A stretch of 64,000 bases of DNA from Bacillus sp. DTU_2020_1000418_1_SI_GHA_SEK_038 (GCF_032341175.1 NZ_CP135435.1:1116001-1180000), one strand, 5' to 3'; counted from the first letter of the stretch, positions 51,950 through 61,187 are shown. The notes: generated from the letters alone by a model not told the origin. Made by a program: numbers and translations.

Positions 51950-52999
51950 ATGAGATTATCAAAAGAGCAATTGCACGATTTAATTGCTACAAAGCTTAAT
52001 AAGGCTGGATTAACAGAAGATCATGCTAGCGGAGTTGCAGATGTACTTGTACATGCAGATGCAAGAGGTGTTCACTCTCACGGCGCGATGAGAGTGGAAT
52101 ATTATGCTGAAAGAATTGCTAAAGGCGGACTAAATAATAATCCAAATTTCAAGTTTGAAAAAACGGGTCCATGTACAGCGATTTTCGATGGAGATAATGG
52201 AGTAGGCCATGTGGCAGCAAAGCTTGCAATGGATGAAGCGATTAAAATGGCAAAGGAAAATGGAGTTGCTGTGGTAGGTGTAAGTAGAATCGGCCATAGC
52301 GGTGCACTTTCTTACTTTGTTCAACAGGCTGCAAATGAAAATCTAGTTGGAATTTCAGTTTGTCAATCCGACCCGATGGTTGTTCCTTTTGGTGGATCAG
52401 AGCCTTATTACGGTACAAACCCAATTGCTTTTGCTGCACCAGGCAAGGACGGAGAGCACATTACTTTTGATATGGCGACAACTGTACAGGCTTGGGGGAA
52501 AATCCTTCATGCAAGATCGAAAAATGAATCCATTCCTGATACATGGGCTGTTGACAGCAATGGGGAACCGACAACGGATCCTTTTAAAGTAAATGCGTTA
52601 GTTCCGATTGCTGGTCCAAAGGGATACGGGCTCATGATGATGGTTGATGTTTTATCAGGTATCTTACTTGGCCTTCCGTTTGGAAATAAAGTTTCTTCCA
52701 TGTACCATGATCTCACTGAGTATCGTAATCTAGGACAGCTTCATATTGTTATCAATCCTGAGTTCTTTACAGGAATTAAAGGCTTCCAAGAGGATATTGC
52801 AACAACAATGAAAGACCTCAATAACATCAAGCCGGCCCCTGGCTTTGATCAAGTTTCTTACCCTGGGCAAAGAAGTGCTGAAAGGGAAAAGAAATATGAA
52901 GAGAACGGCATTGAAATTGTGGATCATATTTATGAGTATTTGACTTCAGATGTTGTTCACAACAATGCGTTCGACAATAAAAGCCCTTTTGCAAAATAA
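51950..52999 (+). CDS. allD: Ureidoglycolate dehydrogenase, copy 2
   Basis: 349-residue close paralogue of the preceding gene, sharing most positions. The His region here is GVSRIGHSGALSYF, and the same HSHGAMRVEYYAER and PIAGPKGYGLMMMVDVLSG stretches are present. The copies differ most in the C-terminal third (for example FTGIKGFQEDIATTMKDLNN here). One may have gained a different 2-hydroxyacid substrate. GGGGTGAGAGG lies upstream. A weak hairpin after it may reduce read-through to fdrA. Confidence 0.92.
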   Translation: MRLSKEQLHDLIATKLNKAGLTEDHASGVADVLVHADARGVHSHGAMRVEYYAERIAKGGLNNNPNFKFEKTGPCTAIFDGDNGVGHVAAKLAMDEAIKMAKENGVAVVGVSRIGHSGALSYFVQQAANENLVGISVCQSDPMVVPFGGSEPYYGTNPIAFAAPGKDGEHITFDMATTVQAWGKILHARSKNESIPDTWAVDSNGEPTTDPFKVNALVPIAGPKGYGLMMMVDVLSGILLGLPFGNKVSSMYHDLTEYRNLGQLHIVINPEFFTGIKGFQEDIATTMKDLNNIKPAPGFDQVSYPGQRSAEREKKYEENGIEIVDHIYEYLTSDVVHNNAFDNKSPFAK

Positions 53000-53017
53000 A
53001 AAAGAGTTAGAAAAATG

Positions 53018-53046
53018 AAGGGTGGTCTCCGAAAGTTGCCACCCTT
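53018..53046 (+). terminator. Weak internal hairpin
   Basis: AAGGGTGG and CCACCCTT form an 8-bp stem, followed by CTTCT rather than a T-run. It lies between the second allD and fdrA. Confidence 0.45.
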
Positions 53047-53124
53047 CTTCTATGGAAAGAAAATGTTTGAATTCAAAAACACTTTCGAAAAGTAAGAAAA
53101 AAATAAAAAGAGGTGCATGAAAAC

Positions 53125-54870
53125 ATGCTTTATACTATCGTCAAACAGAATTCATATCAGGATTCAGTTAACCTAATGCTTCTTACGAATAAAATCTCAA
53201 CAATGGAAGGCGTTAACAAAGTCCAAATTATGATGGGGACTCCTGCTAACAAAGATATTTTCAAGACTGCTGGTCTTTTCACGGAAGAGCTTGAAGGGGC
53301 AGCATCCAATGATATGTGTATCGTTGTTGACACTGATTCAGAAGAAAAGATTCAAGAAGTTCTTGATGAAGTAGATAACTATTTAAGCAACCAAGCAATC
53401 AGCAACAGCAAGGAAGCTTTTGAAACTGTACGTTCATGGGATAAAGCTACGCAAGCATTACCAGGTGCGAATCTTGCAATCATCTCTACACCAGGTCAAT
53501 ATGCTGCTGAAGAAGCAGAAAAAGCACTTGATAGAGATATGCACGTTTTAATTTTCAGTGACAATGTAACAATTGAAGATGAGCGTCGCATTAAAGAAAA
53601 AGCACATGAAAAAGGTCTTCTTGTTATGGGTCCTGACTGTGGTACTGCAGTTGTTTCTGGTGTTCCGCTTGCATTTGCAAACGTTGTGAAAACAGGAAAA
53701 ATTGGTGTAATTGGAGCTTCTGGAACAGGTATTCAAGAAGTTATTACAGAAATTGACCGTTTAGGCAGCGGTGTTAGCCATGCAATCGGTACTGGAGGCC
53801 GTGACCTCAATGATAAAATTGGCGCAATTACAATGTTAGATGGTATTAAGGCTTTAGCACAACATAGCCAAACAGAAGTCATCACATTGATTTCAAAACC
53901 ACCTGCAAAAGAAGTTCGTGATGAAGTTGTTCAATTACTTCAAAGCATTTCTAAGCCAGTTGTTGCGATTTTCCTTGGTGAAGAGCCACATAACCATGAA
54001 GGAAATGTTTATTATGCAAATACACTTGAAGAAACAGCAGCTATCGCTGTTGATCTTGCAAAAGGTAATGCAATCAAACCAAATTACAATACGCTTCAAG
54101 CTGAAGTACCTGCAGTAAACTTAAAGTATGAACAAAAAACAATTAAAGGTTTATATTCTGGCGGTACGCTTGGATATGAAGCAGCTACACTTATCAGCAG
54201 AGGACTTAACCTTGGAACAACAGATCATCATGAAGACGGTTATCTTTTAAATGCTAATGGATTTGAAGTAATTGACCTTGGTGATGATATTTATACACAA
54301 GGTAAACCGCATCCAATGATTGACCCAGATACAAGAATCCAATTCTTCCAAAAAGCAGCACAAGATGAATCAACAGCCATTATTTTATTTGATGTTGTAC
54401 TTGGATATGGTTCTCATGAAGATATGGCGGGAGCTCTTATTCCTGGCATCCAAAAAATTCAGAACGCTGCAAAAGAAAATGGCAGAAACATTTACTTTGT
54501 TGGAACTGTTTGTGGTACAGATCAAGACCCACAAGATATCGATGATCAAAAAGCAAAACTAGAACAAGCTGGCGTTATCTTACGTGATAGCAATAACCAA
54601 GCAGTTTTAACTGCTTTAGCAATGCTTGATATCCAAATTGAAGAAGTACAAAAAGAAGTAGTTTCTGCTAAAGATGCTGCGAATGCTAATATTGCGGTTT
54701 CAGAGGCAATCCAAAAATTATTAACAGAAAAACCAAATGTAGTTAACGTTGGATTAAAGAAATTTACAGATGCAATTACCGCAAACGGTGGAAGAGTTGT
54801 TCAATTTGACTGGCGTCCAGTTGCAGGCGGAAATCCAAGAATGCGTAAAATCTTAAGTGTACTTCGCTAA
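53125..54870 (+). CDS. fdrA: FdrA-type acyl-CoA synthetase-like protein (oxamate carbamoyltransferase component)
   Basis: 581-residue FdrA protein, related to succinyl-CoA synthetase alpha. CoA-ligase-like marks are GLLVMGPDCGTAVVSGVPLA, IGVIGASGTGIQEV and GTGGRDLND. In E. coli, fdrA (allF), ylbE (allG) and ylbF (allH) together encode oxamate carbamoyltransferase, which converts oxalurate and phosphate into oxamate and carbamoyl phosphate. A C-terminal extension of about 45 residues, VVNVGLKKFTDAITANGGRV and FDWRPVAGGN, looks like an extra module. The ATG at 53125 follows GAGGTG. Confidence 0.9.
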   Translation: MLYTIVKQNSYQDSVNLMLLTNKISTMEGVNKVQIMMGTPANKDIFKTAGLFTEELEGAASNDMCIVVDTDSEEKIQEVLDEVDNYLSNQAISNSKEAFETVRSWDKATQALPGANLAIISTPGQYAAEEAEKALDRDMHVLIFSDNVTIEDERRIKEKAHEKGLLVMGPDCGTAVVSGVPLAFANVVKTGKIGVIGASGTGIQEVITEIDRLGSGVSHAIGTGGRDLNDKIGAITMLDGIKALAQHSQTEVITLISKPPAKEVRDEVVQLLQSISKPVVAIFLGEEPHNHEGNVYYANTLEETAAIAVDLAKGNAIKPNYNTLQAEVPAVNLKYEQKTIKGLYSGGTLGYEAATLISRGLNLGTTDHHEDGYLLNANGFEVIDLGDDIYTQGKPHPMIDPDTRIQFFQKAAQDESTAIILFDVVLGYGSHEDMAGALIPGIQKIQNAAKENGRNIYFVGTVCGTDQDPQDIDDQKAKLEQAGVILRDSNNQAVLTALAMLDIQIEEVQKEVVSAKDAANANIAVSEAIQKLLTEKPNVVNVGLKKFTDAITANGGRVVQFDWRPVAGGNPRMRKILSVLR

Positions 54871-54933
54871 TCTAAGGAATATATCTAGAGAAACCGATTT
54901 ACACGACTAATGAATTTTCAGGAGGAAAGCATA

Positions 54934-56208
54934 ATGTACGGACAATATAAAACAATTGATGAAGCAAACCGAGCAGTTATCGATAAAGTAGTATCAAGCG
55001 CACCATTTTTAACAGATGTGGTTCCTGCTAAATCTGTTATTCAAGAGTTAAATGGAAAAGTATTACTTCATGCAGGACCACCAATTAAATGGGAAAACAT
55101 GACAAGCCCAATGCAAGGATCTTGTGTAGGAGCGGCCATTTTTGAAGGCTGGGCATCAAACGCTGATGAAGCATTTGCGATGCTTAAAAATGGAGAAATA
55201 GAATTCATTCCTTGTCACCACGTTAATGCGGTTGGTCCAATGGGTGGTATCACATCTGGAAGTATGCCGGTTTTAGTTGTAGAAAATCGTGACGGCGGCA
55301 ATCAAGCATATTGTACAATGAATGAAGGAATTGGTGCAGTTCTACGTTTCGGTGCATATTCTGAGGAAGTAATTAACCGTCTTGGATGGTTCAGAGATGT
55401 ACTAGGACCTGTTATTTCAAAAGCACTTAAAGTAAAAGGCGATGGGTTAAACGTAAACGTAGCGATTGCAAAAGCAATTACGATGGGTGATGAGTTCCAT
55501 CAACGTAATATCGCTGGTTCACTTATTTTCTTAAAGGACATCGCTCCATACATTCTACAATCAGATGCAGATGAAAAAGATAAGCTTGATGTAATCCAAT
55601 TCTTAGCTGATACAGACCAATTCTTCTTAAATATTGCGATGGCAACAAGTAAAGCAGTTATGGATACAGCAAGAGAAATTCAGCATGGTACAGTTGTAAC
55701 AGCAATGTGCCGTAATGGATATGAATTCGGAATCCGTATTGCGGGTATGGGTGATCAATGGTTTACAGCACCTGTTAATACACCACAAGGCCTATTCTTT
55801 ACAGGATATGATCAAGATATGGCTTGCCCTGATATGGGTGACAGTGCGATCACTGAAACATTCGGTGTTGGCGGTATGGCTATGATCGCTGCTCCTGGTG
55901 TTACTCGCTTCGTTGGTGCAGGCGGTATGGACGATGCAGTTACCACAAGTAACGATATGATGGAAATTTGTATTGATCATAATTCTAACTTCTCTATCCC
56001 AACTTGGGATTTCAAAGGCTCTTGCCTAGGAATTGACGCAAGAAAAGTTGTTGAAACTGGAATCGAGCCGGTTATCAACACTGGTATTGCTCATAAAGAA
56101 GCTGGAGTTGGACAAATCGGTGCTGGTACCGTTCGTGCTCCATTAGCTTGCTTCGAAAAAGCAATCGATGCTTATGCAGTTAAACTTGGGTTAATTGACC
56201 CTCAATAA
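54934..56208 (+). CDS. ylbE: YlbE-type DUF1116 protein (oxamate carbamoyltransferase component)
   Basis: 424-residue DUF1116 protein closely resembling E. coli YlbE (AllG). Shared segments are LLHAGPPIKWENMTSPMQGS, IPCHHVNAVGPMGGITSGSM, ITMGDEFHQRNIAGSL and INTGIAHKEAGVGQIGAGTV. It pairs with FdrA in the enzyme that makes carbamoyl phosphate from oxalurate. The third E. coli component (YlbF/AllH) and the carbamate kinase are not downstream: a terminator follows at 56232, then a lipoprotein gene. AGGAGG lies before the ATG. Confidence 0.92.
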   Translation: MYGQYKTIDEANRAVIDKVVSSAPFLTDVVPAKSVIQELNGKVLLHAGPPIKWENMTSPMQGSCVGAAIFEGWASNADEAFAMLKNGEIEFIPCHHVNAVGPMGGITSGSMPVLVVENRDGGNQAYCTMNEGIGAVLRFGAYSEEVINRLGWFRDVLGPVISKALKVKGDGLNVNVAIAKAITMGDEFHQRNIAGSLIFLKDIAPYILQSDADEKDKLDVIQFLADTDQFFLNIAMATSKAVMDTAREIQHGTVVTAMCRNGYEFGIRIAGMGDQWFTAPVNTPQGLFFTGYDQDMACPDMGDSAITETFGVGGMAMIAAPGVTRFVGAGGMDDAVTTSNDMMEICIDHNSNFSIPTWDFKGSCLGIDARKVVETGIEPVINTGIAHKEAGVGQIGAGTVRAPLACFEKAIDAYAVKLGLIDPQ

Positions 56209-56231
56209 TTATTAATATCTTCTGTTTAAGT

Positions 56232-56267
56232 AAGCCCCTGTATGTTAAAAGCATATAGGGGCTTTTG
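56232..56267 (+). terminator. Allantoin operon terminator
   Basis: AAGCCCCTGTATG and CATATAGGGGCTT (one G-T pair) followed by TTTT. Confidence 0.85.
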
Positions 56268-56411
56268 TTGTTGGAAAATCTTTAAAGATTTTCCATTTTT
56301 GTTATAAATAATCGTATACTGTTATTAAAGCTGTTTTAACATACGCTGTTTTTGAAGACACAATGTTAAAAAAAGTGGCGTTTAATTAAAATGAGGAGGA
56401 GGGGATTGGGA

Positions 56412-57419
56412 ATGAAAAGATTTTTATCAAGTGTAGTACTTTTTGTAGTCGCCGGAATACTATCTGGTTGCACTAATCAAGCAAATGCAGACGAGGCCAA
56501 AGAATTTGCTGAATTAATGAAGCAAGTAGAGCAGCTTTCATTGGAAAATGAAGCGTTGCAAAGTATGGTGGAGGAACAAAGGAAAGAGCTAGAGGAAATG
56601 AAAGGTAATGATTTCTCAGTTATTCTTGCGAAGGATATTGTAGAATATCCACGTTCACTTTATAAGGAAACTACTCTTGATATTGATCAGGATGGAGAGG
56701 ACGAAATAATTGAACTATATGTGAATGCAGAGAAAATGGAAAATGATTTGTTTGCATGGGATGATGGACAGACATGGTTATTGGCAGTGAAAGATGGTGA
56801 GAAAACCTATCCTCTTTTTGATAATTTTGTTCAATTAGGGTCAATTGAAATGAGTACGACAACCTTCGATGGAAAACCAGGTATTGTCATGTTAGAGACT
56901 TGGCATTCTGATATTTATATTCATAAATTTACATACGATGGGGATGCGAAGGGATTTGTTAAAGAAACTTTTTATAAAAAAGAAAATATCAATCAGCAAT
57001 ACAATCCACCTGCCTCCTACGCCTTATTCAAGGACGCATACGAATTAATGGAACAGGCTTTTACCGATAAAGCGGTGAAAGCACTAGGAGCTAGCGAGAA
57101 CAATCTACAGGAATTAAAGGATCGAGCAGCTGTTTATGACCCAATCCTTGTTGACCTTAGAAGAGCACAATGGTTGTTTAAAACTGTTGGGCTGTTGAAT
57201 CCTGAACTACAAGTTTCATTAGAGAGCGCAGTTCATTTGCTAAACCAAATGGAAATAAATCCTCCAACATCAGAGCAAATGAATCAATTACGGGACATTC
57301 ATGATGTATTCAAAGCCAATGAAATCACCGATTTGATTATAGAAGAAGAGAATCGAATTCACCCAGATATCGAGGAAAAGCTTCAAAGATTGGAAGATAT
57401 TCTTAATGGAAAGAAATAA
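56412..57419 (+). CDS. Hypothetical lipoprotein with coiled coil
   Basis: 335-residue lipoprotein: MKRFLSSVVLFVVAGILSGC with lipobox LSGC, then a predicted coiled coil (FAELMKQVEQLSLENEALQS and VEEQRKELEEM), then an acidic beta-rich domain with LDIDQDGEDEIIELYV, which resembles calcium-binding or integrin-like loops. GAGGAGGGG precedes the ATG at 56412. It is probably anchored outside the membrane. Function is unknown, and it appears separate from the allantoin operon because of the terminator between. Confidence 0.75.
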   Translation: MKRFLSSVVLFVVAGILSGCTNQANADEAKEFAELMKQVEQLSLENEALQSMVEEQRKELEEMKGNDFSVILAKDIVEYPRSLYKETTLDIDQDGEDEIIELYVNAEKMENDLFAWDDGQTWLLAVKDGEKTYPLFDNFVQLGSIEMSTTTFDGKPGIVMLETWHSDIYIHKFTYDGDAKGFVKETFYKKENINQQYNPPASYALFKDAYELMEQAFTDKAVKALGASENNLQELKDRAAVYDPILVDLRRAQWLFKTVGLLNPELQVSLESAVHLLNQMEINPPTSEQMNQLRDIHDVFKANEITDLIIEEENRIHPDIEEKLQRLEDILNGKK

Positions 57420-57645
57420 TTAATTTATAGGGGAATTTGGATAGGTTAACTCGAACTCTGTCAGAAACCCTATTATTTGAAAAGTTTACAAGAATTAAAA
57501 GAACATAAATACTTTTTAATTCAATTAATGGAAAAAAACAGCGATAACTGAGGTCTAAATTAGTCATTTTTCTAAATGTTATTGACAATATGAATAAATG
57601 AGGGTAAAGTTTGTACTTAAGGAAATTGAAAAATTAAATAGTTTA
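57420..57645. other. Intergenic region upstream of the SAM riboswitch
   Basis: AT-rich spacer. TTGACA occurs near 57582, but a clear -10 at proper spacing was not decided by eye. No gene is recognised. Confidence 0.4.
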
Positions 57646-57756
57646 TCTCTTATCAAGAGTAGCTGAGGGACTGGCCCGATGAAGCTCGGCAACCGTCTAT
57701 GTAAATAGATTGGTGCTAAATCCTGCAAAACATTTATTGTTTTGGAAGATAAGAGA
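57646..57756 (+). promoter_or_regulatory. SAM-I riboswitch (S-box)
   Basis: S-box aptamer: P1 CTCTTATC/GATAAGAG, then AGAGTAGCTGAGGGACTGGC, CCGATGAAGCTCGGCAACC and later GGTGCTAAATCCTGC. These are the conserved elements of the SAM-I class. Binding of S-adenosylmethionine would favour the terminator at 57778 and switch the operon off when SAM is plentiful. Confidence 0.95.
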
Positions 57757-57777
57757 GGATTTTATGTATAAATACAG

Positions 57778-57808
57778 AAGCCTCTCTTTTTTGATAGAGA
57801 GGCTTTTT
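57778..57808 (+). terminator. Riboswitch-controlled terminator
   Basis: AAGCCTCTCT and AGAGAGGCTT (10-bp stem) followed by TTTTT. Sequence just after P1 (GAGAGG) could compete in an antiterminator. Confidence 0.85.
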
Positions 57809-57852
57809 AATATTTTCTTCTTCCAATATAACTACACAGGGGGAACCTCGAA

Positions 57853-58659
57853 ATGAAGAAGCTTGGATTGTTTTTAGCATTATTTGGAATGACATTATTT
57901 ATTGCCGCATGCAGTAAAGAAAGCGGCGGCGAACTGAACGATAAGAAGCTAGTCATTGGAGCAACGGACGGTCCGCATGCTCAAATATTAGAAGTTGTTA
58001 AAGAAGTGGCTGCAGAAGACGGACTTGAGCTGGAAATTAAACCTTTTACTGACTACGTGCTTCCAAATACAGCGTTAGATGAAGGCGACTTAGATGTGAA
58101 CAGCTATCAGCATAAACCTTTTCTTGAAAAATTTAATGATGACCATGGAACTGATTTAGTCCCAGTTGGGAAAACGATTCTTAATCCAATGGGCATATAC
58201 TCTGAAACATATAAAAGCTTTGATGACCTGCCAGACGGAGCAAAGTTCGGTTTGCCAAACGATCCGACAAATGGATCACGTGCACTCTTCATCTTACAAG
58301 AAAATGGCTACATTAAGCTTGAAGAAGGAAAAGAAGAAACAGCCTCTATTCATGATGTAGTGGAAAATCCAAAGAATCTTGAGTTCATTGAGCTTGACGC
58401 AGCACAAATTCCAAAACAATTAAGCGAAGTCGATGCTGCAGCCATTAATACAAATTTTGCAATCGCTGCGGGTCTTTATCCGAAAGAAGATGCATTTATT
58501 TTAGAATCAACAAACTCTCCATATGTGAACTATATTGTAGTTAGAGCGGAAAACGAAAACGATCCTGTTGTTAAAAAATTGGTAGAGGCTTACCAAAACG
58601 ATAAGGTGAAAAAGTTCATTGAAGAAGAATTCCGCGGATCAATCATACCTGGTTTTTAA
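57853..58659 (+). CDS. metQ: Methionine ABC transporter substrate-binding lipoprotein
   Basis: 268-residue MetQ/NlpA-type lipoprotein. The lipobox is LFIAACS. The mature part has LVIGATDGPHAQILEVVKEV, VNSYQHKPFLEKFNDDHGTD and VDAAAINTNFAIAAGL, which are typical. It captures methionine (D or L) or a related thioether outside the membrane. It is the first gene after the SAM riboswitch, so it is repressed by SAM. GGGGGAAC precedes the ATG. Confidence 0.93.
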   Translation: MKKLGLFLALFGMTLFIAACSKESGGELNDKKLVIGATDGPHAQILEVVKEVAAEDGLELEIKPFTDYVLPNTALDEGDLDVNSYQHKPFLEKFNDDHGTDLVPVGKTILNPMGIYSETYKSFDDLPDGAKFGLPNDPTNGSRALFILQENGYIKLEEGKEETASIHDVVENPKNLEFIELDAAQIPKQLSEVDAAAINTNFAIAAGLYPKEDAFILESTNSPYVNYIVVRAENENDPVVKKLVEAYQNDKVKKFIEEEFRGSIIPGF

Positions 58660-58693
58660 TTAGGTAAAGAAAGCATAGAAAGGAAAAGTCCCC

Positions 58694-59707
58694 ATGATTT
58701 TATTAGAACACGTTTCAAAATCCTTTGAGTCGAAAAAAGGGATTGTCAAAGCAGTTAAAGATGTGAATCTTCATGTGAAAAAAGGTGAAATTCATGGGGT
58801 GATCGGCTATAGCGGTGCTGGTAAGAGCACATTGATACGCTGTGTAAATTTATTGGAGAAACCTACTAGCGGAAAAGTATTTATAGGCGGCAAAGAAGCT
58901 ACTTCTTTGCCGCTCAACCAATTACGCGATGTCCGAAAAAGAATCGGCATGATTTTCCAGGGATTCAACCTCTTAAAAACAGCTACCGTTTATGATAATA
59001 TCGCCATCCCCCTTAAATTATTAGGTTACAGCAAGACGGAAACAAATGAACGTGTGATTAAATATTTAGATATTGTTGGACTGGCTGATAAACATCAATC
59101 GTTTCCAAGCCAACTTTCCGGCGGGCAAAAGCAAAGGGTCGCGATTGCACGTGCACTTGCACAGGAGCCCGAGGTATTACTAAGTGATGAAGCAACAAGT
59201 GCCCTTGATCCTGAGACAACGGATTCCATTTTGGATTTACTTTTAAAAATTAATCAAGAACTAGGGATTACTATTTTGCTGATTACACATGAAATGAATG
59301 TTATCCAAAAAATCTGTGACCATGTATCTGTAATGGAAAATGGTGAAGTTGTTGAACAAGGCTCGACAATTGATTTATTTACAAAGCCTCAGCAGCAGAC
59401 TACGAAAAAGTTCTTAAATACAATCAGTCAGCGGAAGCTGTCACCTTCATTAATTAGCCAGCTTAATGTAACCGGCAAGGTTTCCCGACTCACTTTTGTC
59501 GGAGAAAGTACAGGGCAACCGCTTCTGGCTAAAGTAAGTCAGCAATTTAAAGTTCAGCCCAATATTTTAACAGCGAATATTCTAGAATTGAAAAACGGTA
59601 TTGTCGGCAATATTGTTGTCCATCTCATTGGTGAACAGCATGATGTGGATGATTCATTGACGTATTTACAAAACCATGGTGTAGGCATCGAGGAATTGGA
59701 GGGATAA
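58694..59707 (+). CDS. metN: Methionine ABC transporter ATP-binding protein
   Basis: 337-residue ABC ATPase. Walker A is GYSGAGKST, signature is LSGGQKQRVAIARAL, Walker B is VLLSDEATSALD, and the switch His is in LITHEMN. A C-terminal ACT-like NIL domain (about 260-337, GIVGNIVVHLIGEQHDVDD) is typical of MetN and senses methionine to block the importer. AGGAAAAG precedes the ATG. It is 34 bases after metQ. Confidence 0.94.
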   Translation: MILLEHVSKSFESKKGIVKAVKDVNLHVKKGEIHGVIGYSGAGKSTLIRCVNLLEKPTSGKVFIGGKEATSLPLNQLRDVRKRIGMIFQGFNLLKTATVYDNIAIPLKLLGYSKTETNERVIKYLDIVGLADKHQSFPSQLSGGQKQRVAIARALAQEPEVLLSDEATSALDPETTDSILDLLLKINQELGITILLITHEMNVIQKICDHVSVMENGEVVEQGSTIDLFTKPQQQTTKKFLNTISQRKLSPSLISQLNVTGKVSRLTFVGESTGQPLLAKVSQQFKVQPNILTANILELKNGIVGNIVVHLIGEQHDVDDSLTYLQNHGVGIEELEG

Positions 59708-59711
59708 TATT

Positions 59712-60374
59712 ATGTCTGAATTTATTGATAAATGGTTTCCGATTGTCTGGAAATCTGTGCTGGAAACCTTCCAAATGGTTGGCGTTTCCATGGTATTCGC
59801 TATCATAATCGGTATCCCTTTAGGGGTATTGCTCGTGTTAACACGTCCTGGCCAAGCTTGGCAAAATCAATGGATCTATCAAATATTAAATCTAGTCATT
59901 AATATTTTGCGCTCAGTTCCATTTATTATTTTATTAATTTTCATTTTTCCATTTACAAAATTCATTGTTGGCACAACGATTGGCGTACAAGGTGCCATTG
60001 TTCCACTTGTTATTTACACAGCACCATATCTTGCAAGATTAGTAGAATCATCTCTTCTTTCCGTTGATAATGGCGTATTGGAAGCCTATAAGGCAATGGG
60101 AATTAAAACGAGACAAATTATTTGGCATGTAATGCTTCGTGAAGCGAGGCCATCCCTTGTCCTCGCTTTAACCATCACCATTGTCAGCTTGATTGGTGCT
60201 ACTGCGATGGCTGGACTTGTTGGTGCTGGCGGTCTTGGGGATTTAGCCTACCGTTATGGGCATTTACGCTACGAAGAAAGTGTCATGTATGCAACTGTTA
60301 TCATCCTGATTATTCTTGTACAAAGCTGTCAGTCTATTGGTAACCGTATCTCAGCTCGTTTAAAGAAAGATTGA
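59712..60374 (+). CDS. metI: Methionine ABC transporter permease
   Basis: 220-residue MetI permease with about five membrane segments. The cytoplasmic EAA-like loop reads EAYKAMGIKTRQIIWHVMLR, and TIVSLIGATAMAGLVGAGGL is the family's conserved end region. It starts four bases after metN ends, so the two are coupled. With MetQ and MetN it forms the importer. Confidence 0.94.
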   Translation: MSEFIDKWFPIVWKSVLETFQMVGVSMVFAIIIGIPLGVLLVLTRPGQAWQNQWIYQILNLVINILRSVPFIILLIFIFPFTKFIVGTTIGVQGAIVPLVIYTAPYLARLVESSLLSVDNGVLEAYKAMGIKTRQIIWHVMLREARPSLVLALTITIVSLIGATAMAGLVGAGGLGDLAYRYGHLRYEESVMYATVIILIILVQSCQSIGNRISARLKKD

Positions 60375-60390
60375 TAGGAGAGAGGAACAT

Positions 60391-61167
60391 ATGTCAAACG
60401 AACTTTATGTAGAAAAAGATGGAGCGATTGCTTCCCTCATCATCAACCGTTCTCATAAAAAGAATTCATTTACTCTTGCCATGTTTCAAAAGCTTGGCGA
60501 GTTATTAGATGAGCTGGAACAAGATAAGAGCGTGAAAGTGCTGATTATCCGTGGTGTTGATGATACAGCTTTTTCAGCGGGTGCCGATATTACCGAGTTT
60601 CTAGAAGTGCGTCTTCATGCGGAGAAGGCAAAGGCCTATAATGATTACGCCTTGGAGTCGATTGAAAAATTGTATCGGTTTTCCAAACCAACGATTGCCC
60701 TGATTAAAACATTAGCAATCGGAGGAGGACTGGAACTTGCGAACTCATGTGATTTCCGGTTTGCCTCTGCTGGGAGCAAGGTAGGAATTACAGCTGCGAA
60801 TATTGGCATTGTATACAATTTATCAAGTACAAAAAGACTTTATAATTTGATAGGCCCTTCAAAAACGAAGGAGCTGCTATATACAGCTAAGCTGATTAGT
60901 GCAGAACGAGGCCAAGAAATTGGTTTAATTGATTATGTTTACCCAATTGAAGAAATTGAGGAGAAATGCCTTGATTTTGCCGATAGAATTAAGGTGAAAT
61001 CATCTGTTGCCAACGCCGGCATTAAGAAAGTCATCCAAGCCATTATTGATGGAGAGAACGAAGAAAGTGACTATATTGAAAATGTCATTTTAGAATCATA
61101 CAGCTCTGATGATTATATGGAGGGCATTCAGGCGTTTTTGGAAAAAAGAAAACCGAATTTCTCGTAA
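60391..61167 (+). CDS. Atypical enoyl-CoA hydratase/isomerase-family protein
   Basis: 258-residue crotonase-fold protein. The first oxyanion-hole segment is TAFSAGADITEF, the second is IGGGLELANSCDFRFA. The first catalytic Glu (Glu115) is present. The position of the second, about 20 residues later, is Ala135 (KVGITAANIGIVYNLSSTKR), where true hydratases have Glu in a QPEI-like motif. Activity is therefore probably not simple enoyl-CoA hydration; decarboxylase, isomerase or another thioester reaction is possible. It lies 16 bases after metI in the SAM riboswitch operon. AGGAGAGAGG precedes the ATG. Confidence 0.88.
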   Translation: MSNELYVEKDGAIASLIINRSHKKNSFTLAMFQKLGELLDELEQDKSVKVLIIRGVDDTAFSAGADITEFLEVRLHAEKAKAYNDYALESIEKLYRFSKPTIALIKTLAIGGGLELANSCDFRFASAGSKVGITAANIGIVYNLSSTKRLYNLIGPSKTKELLYTAKLISAERGQEIGLIDYVYPIEEIEEKCLDFADRIKVKSSVANAGIKKVIQAIIDGENEESDYIENVILESYSSDDYMEGIQAFLEKRKPNFS

Positions 61168-61187
61168 GGAAAAGGAGTCTTTACATC

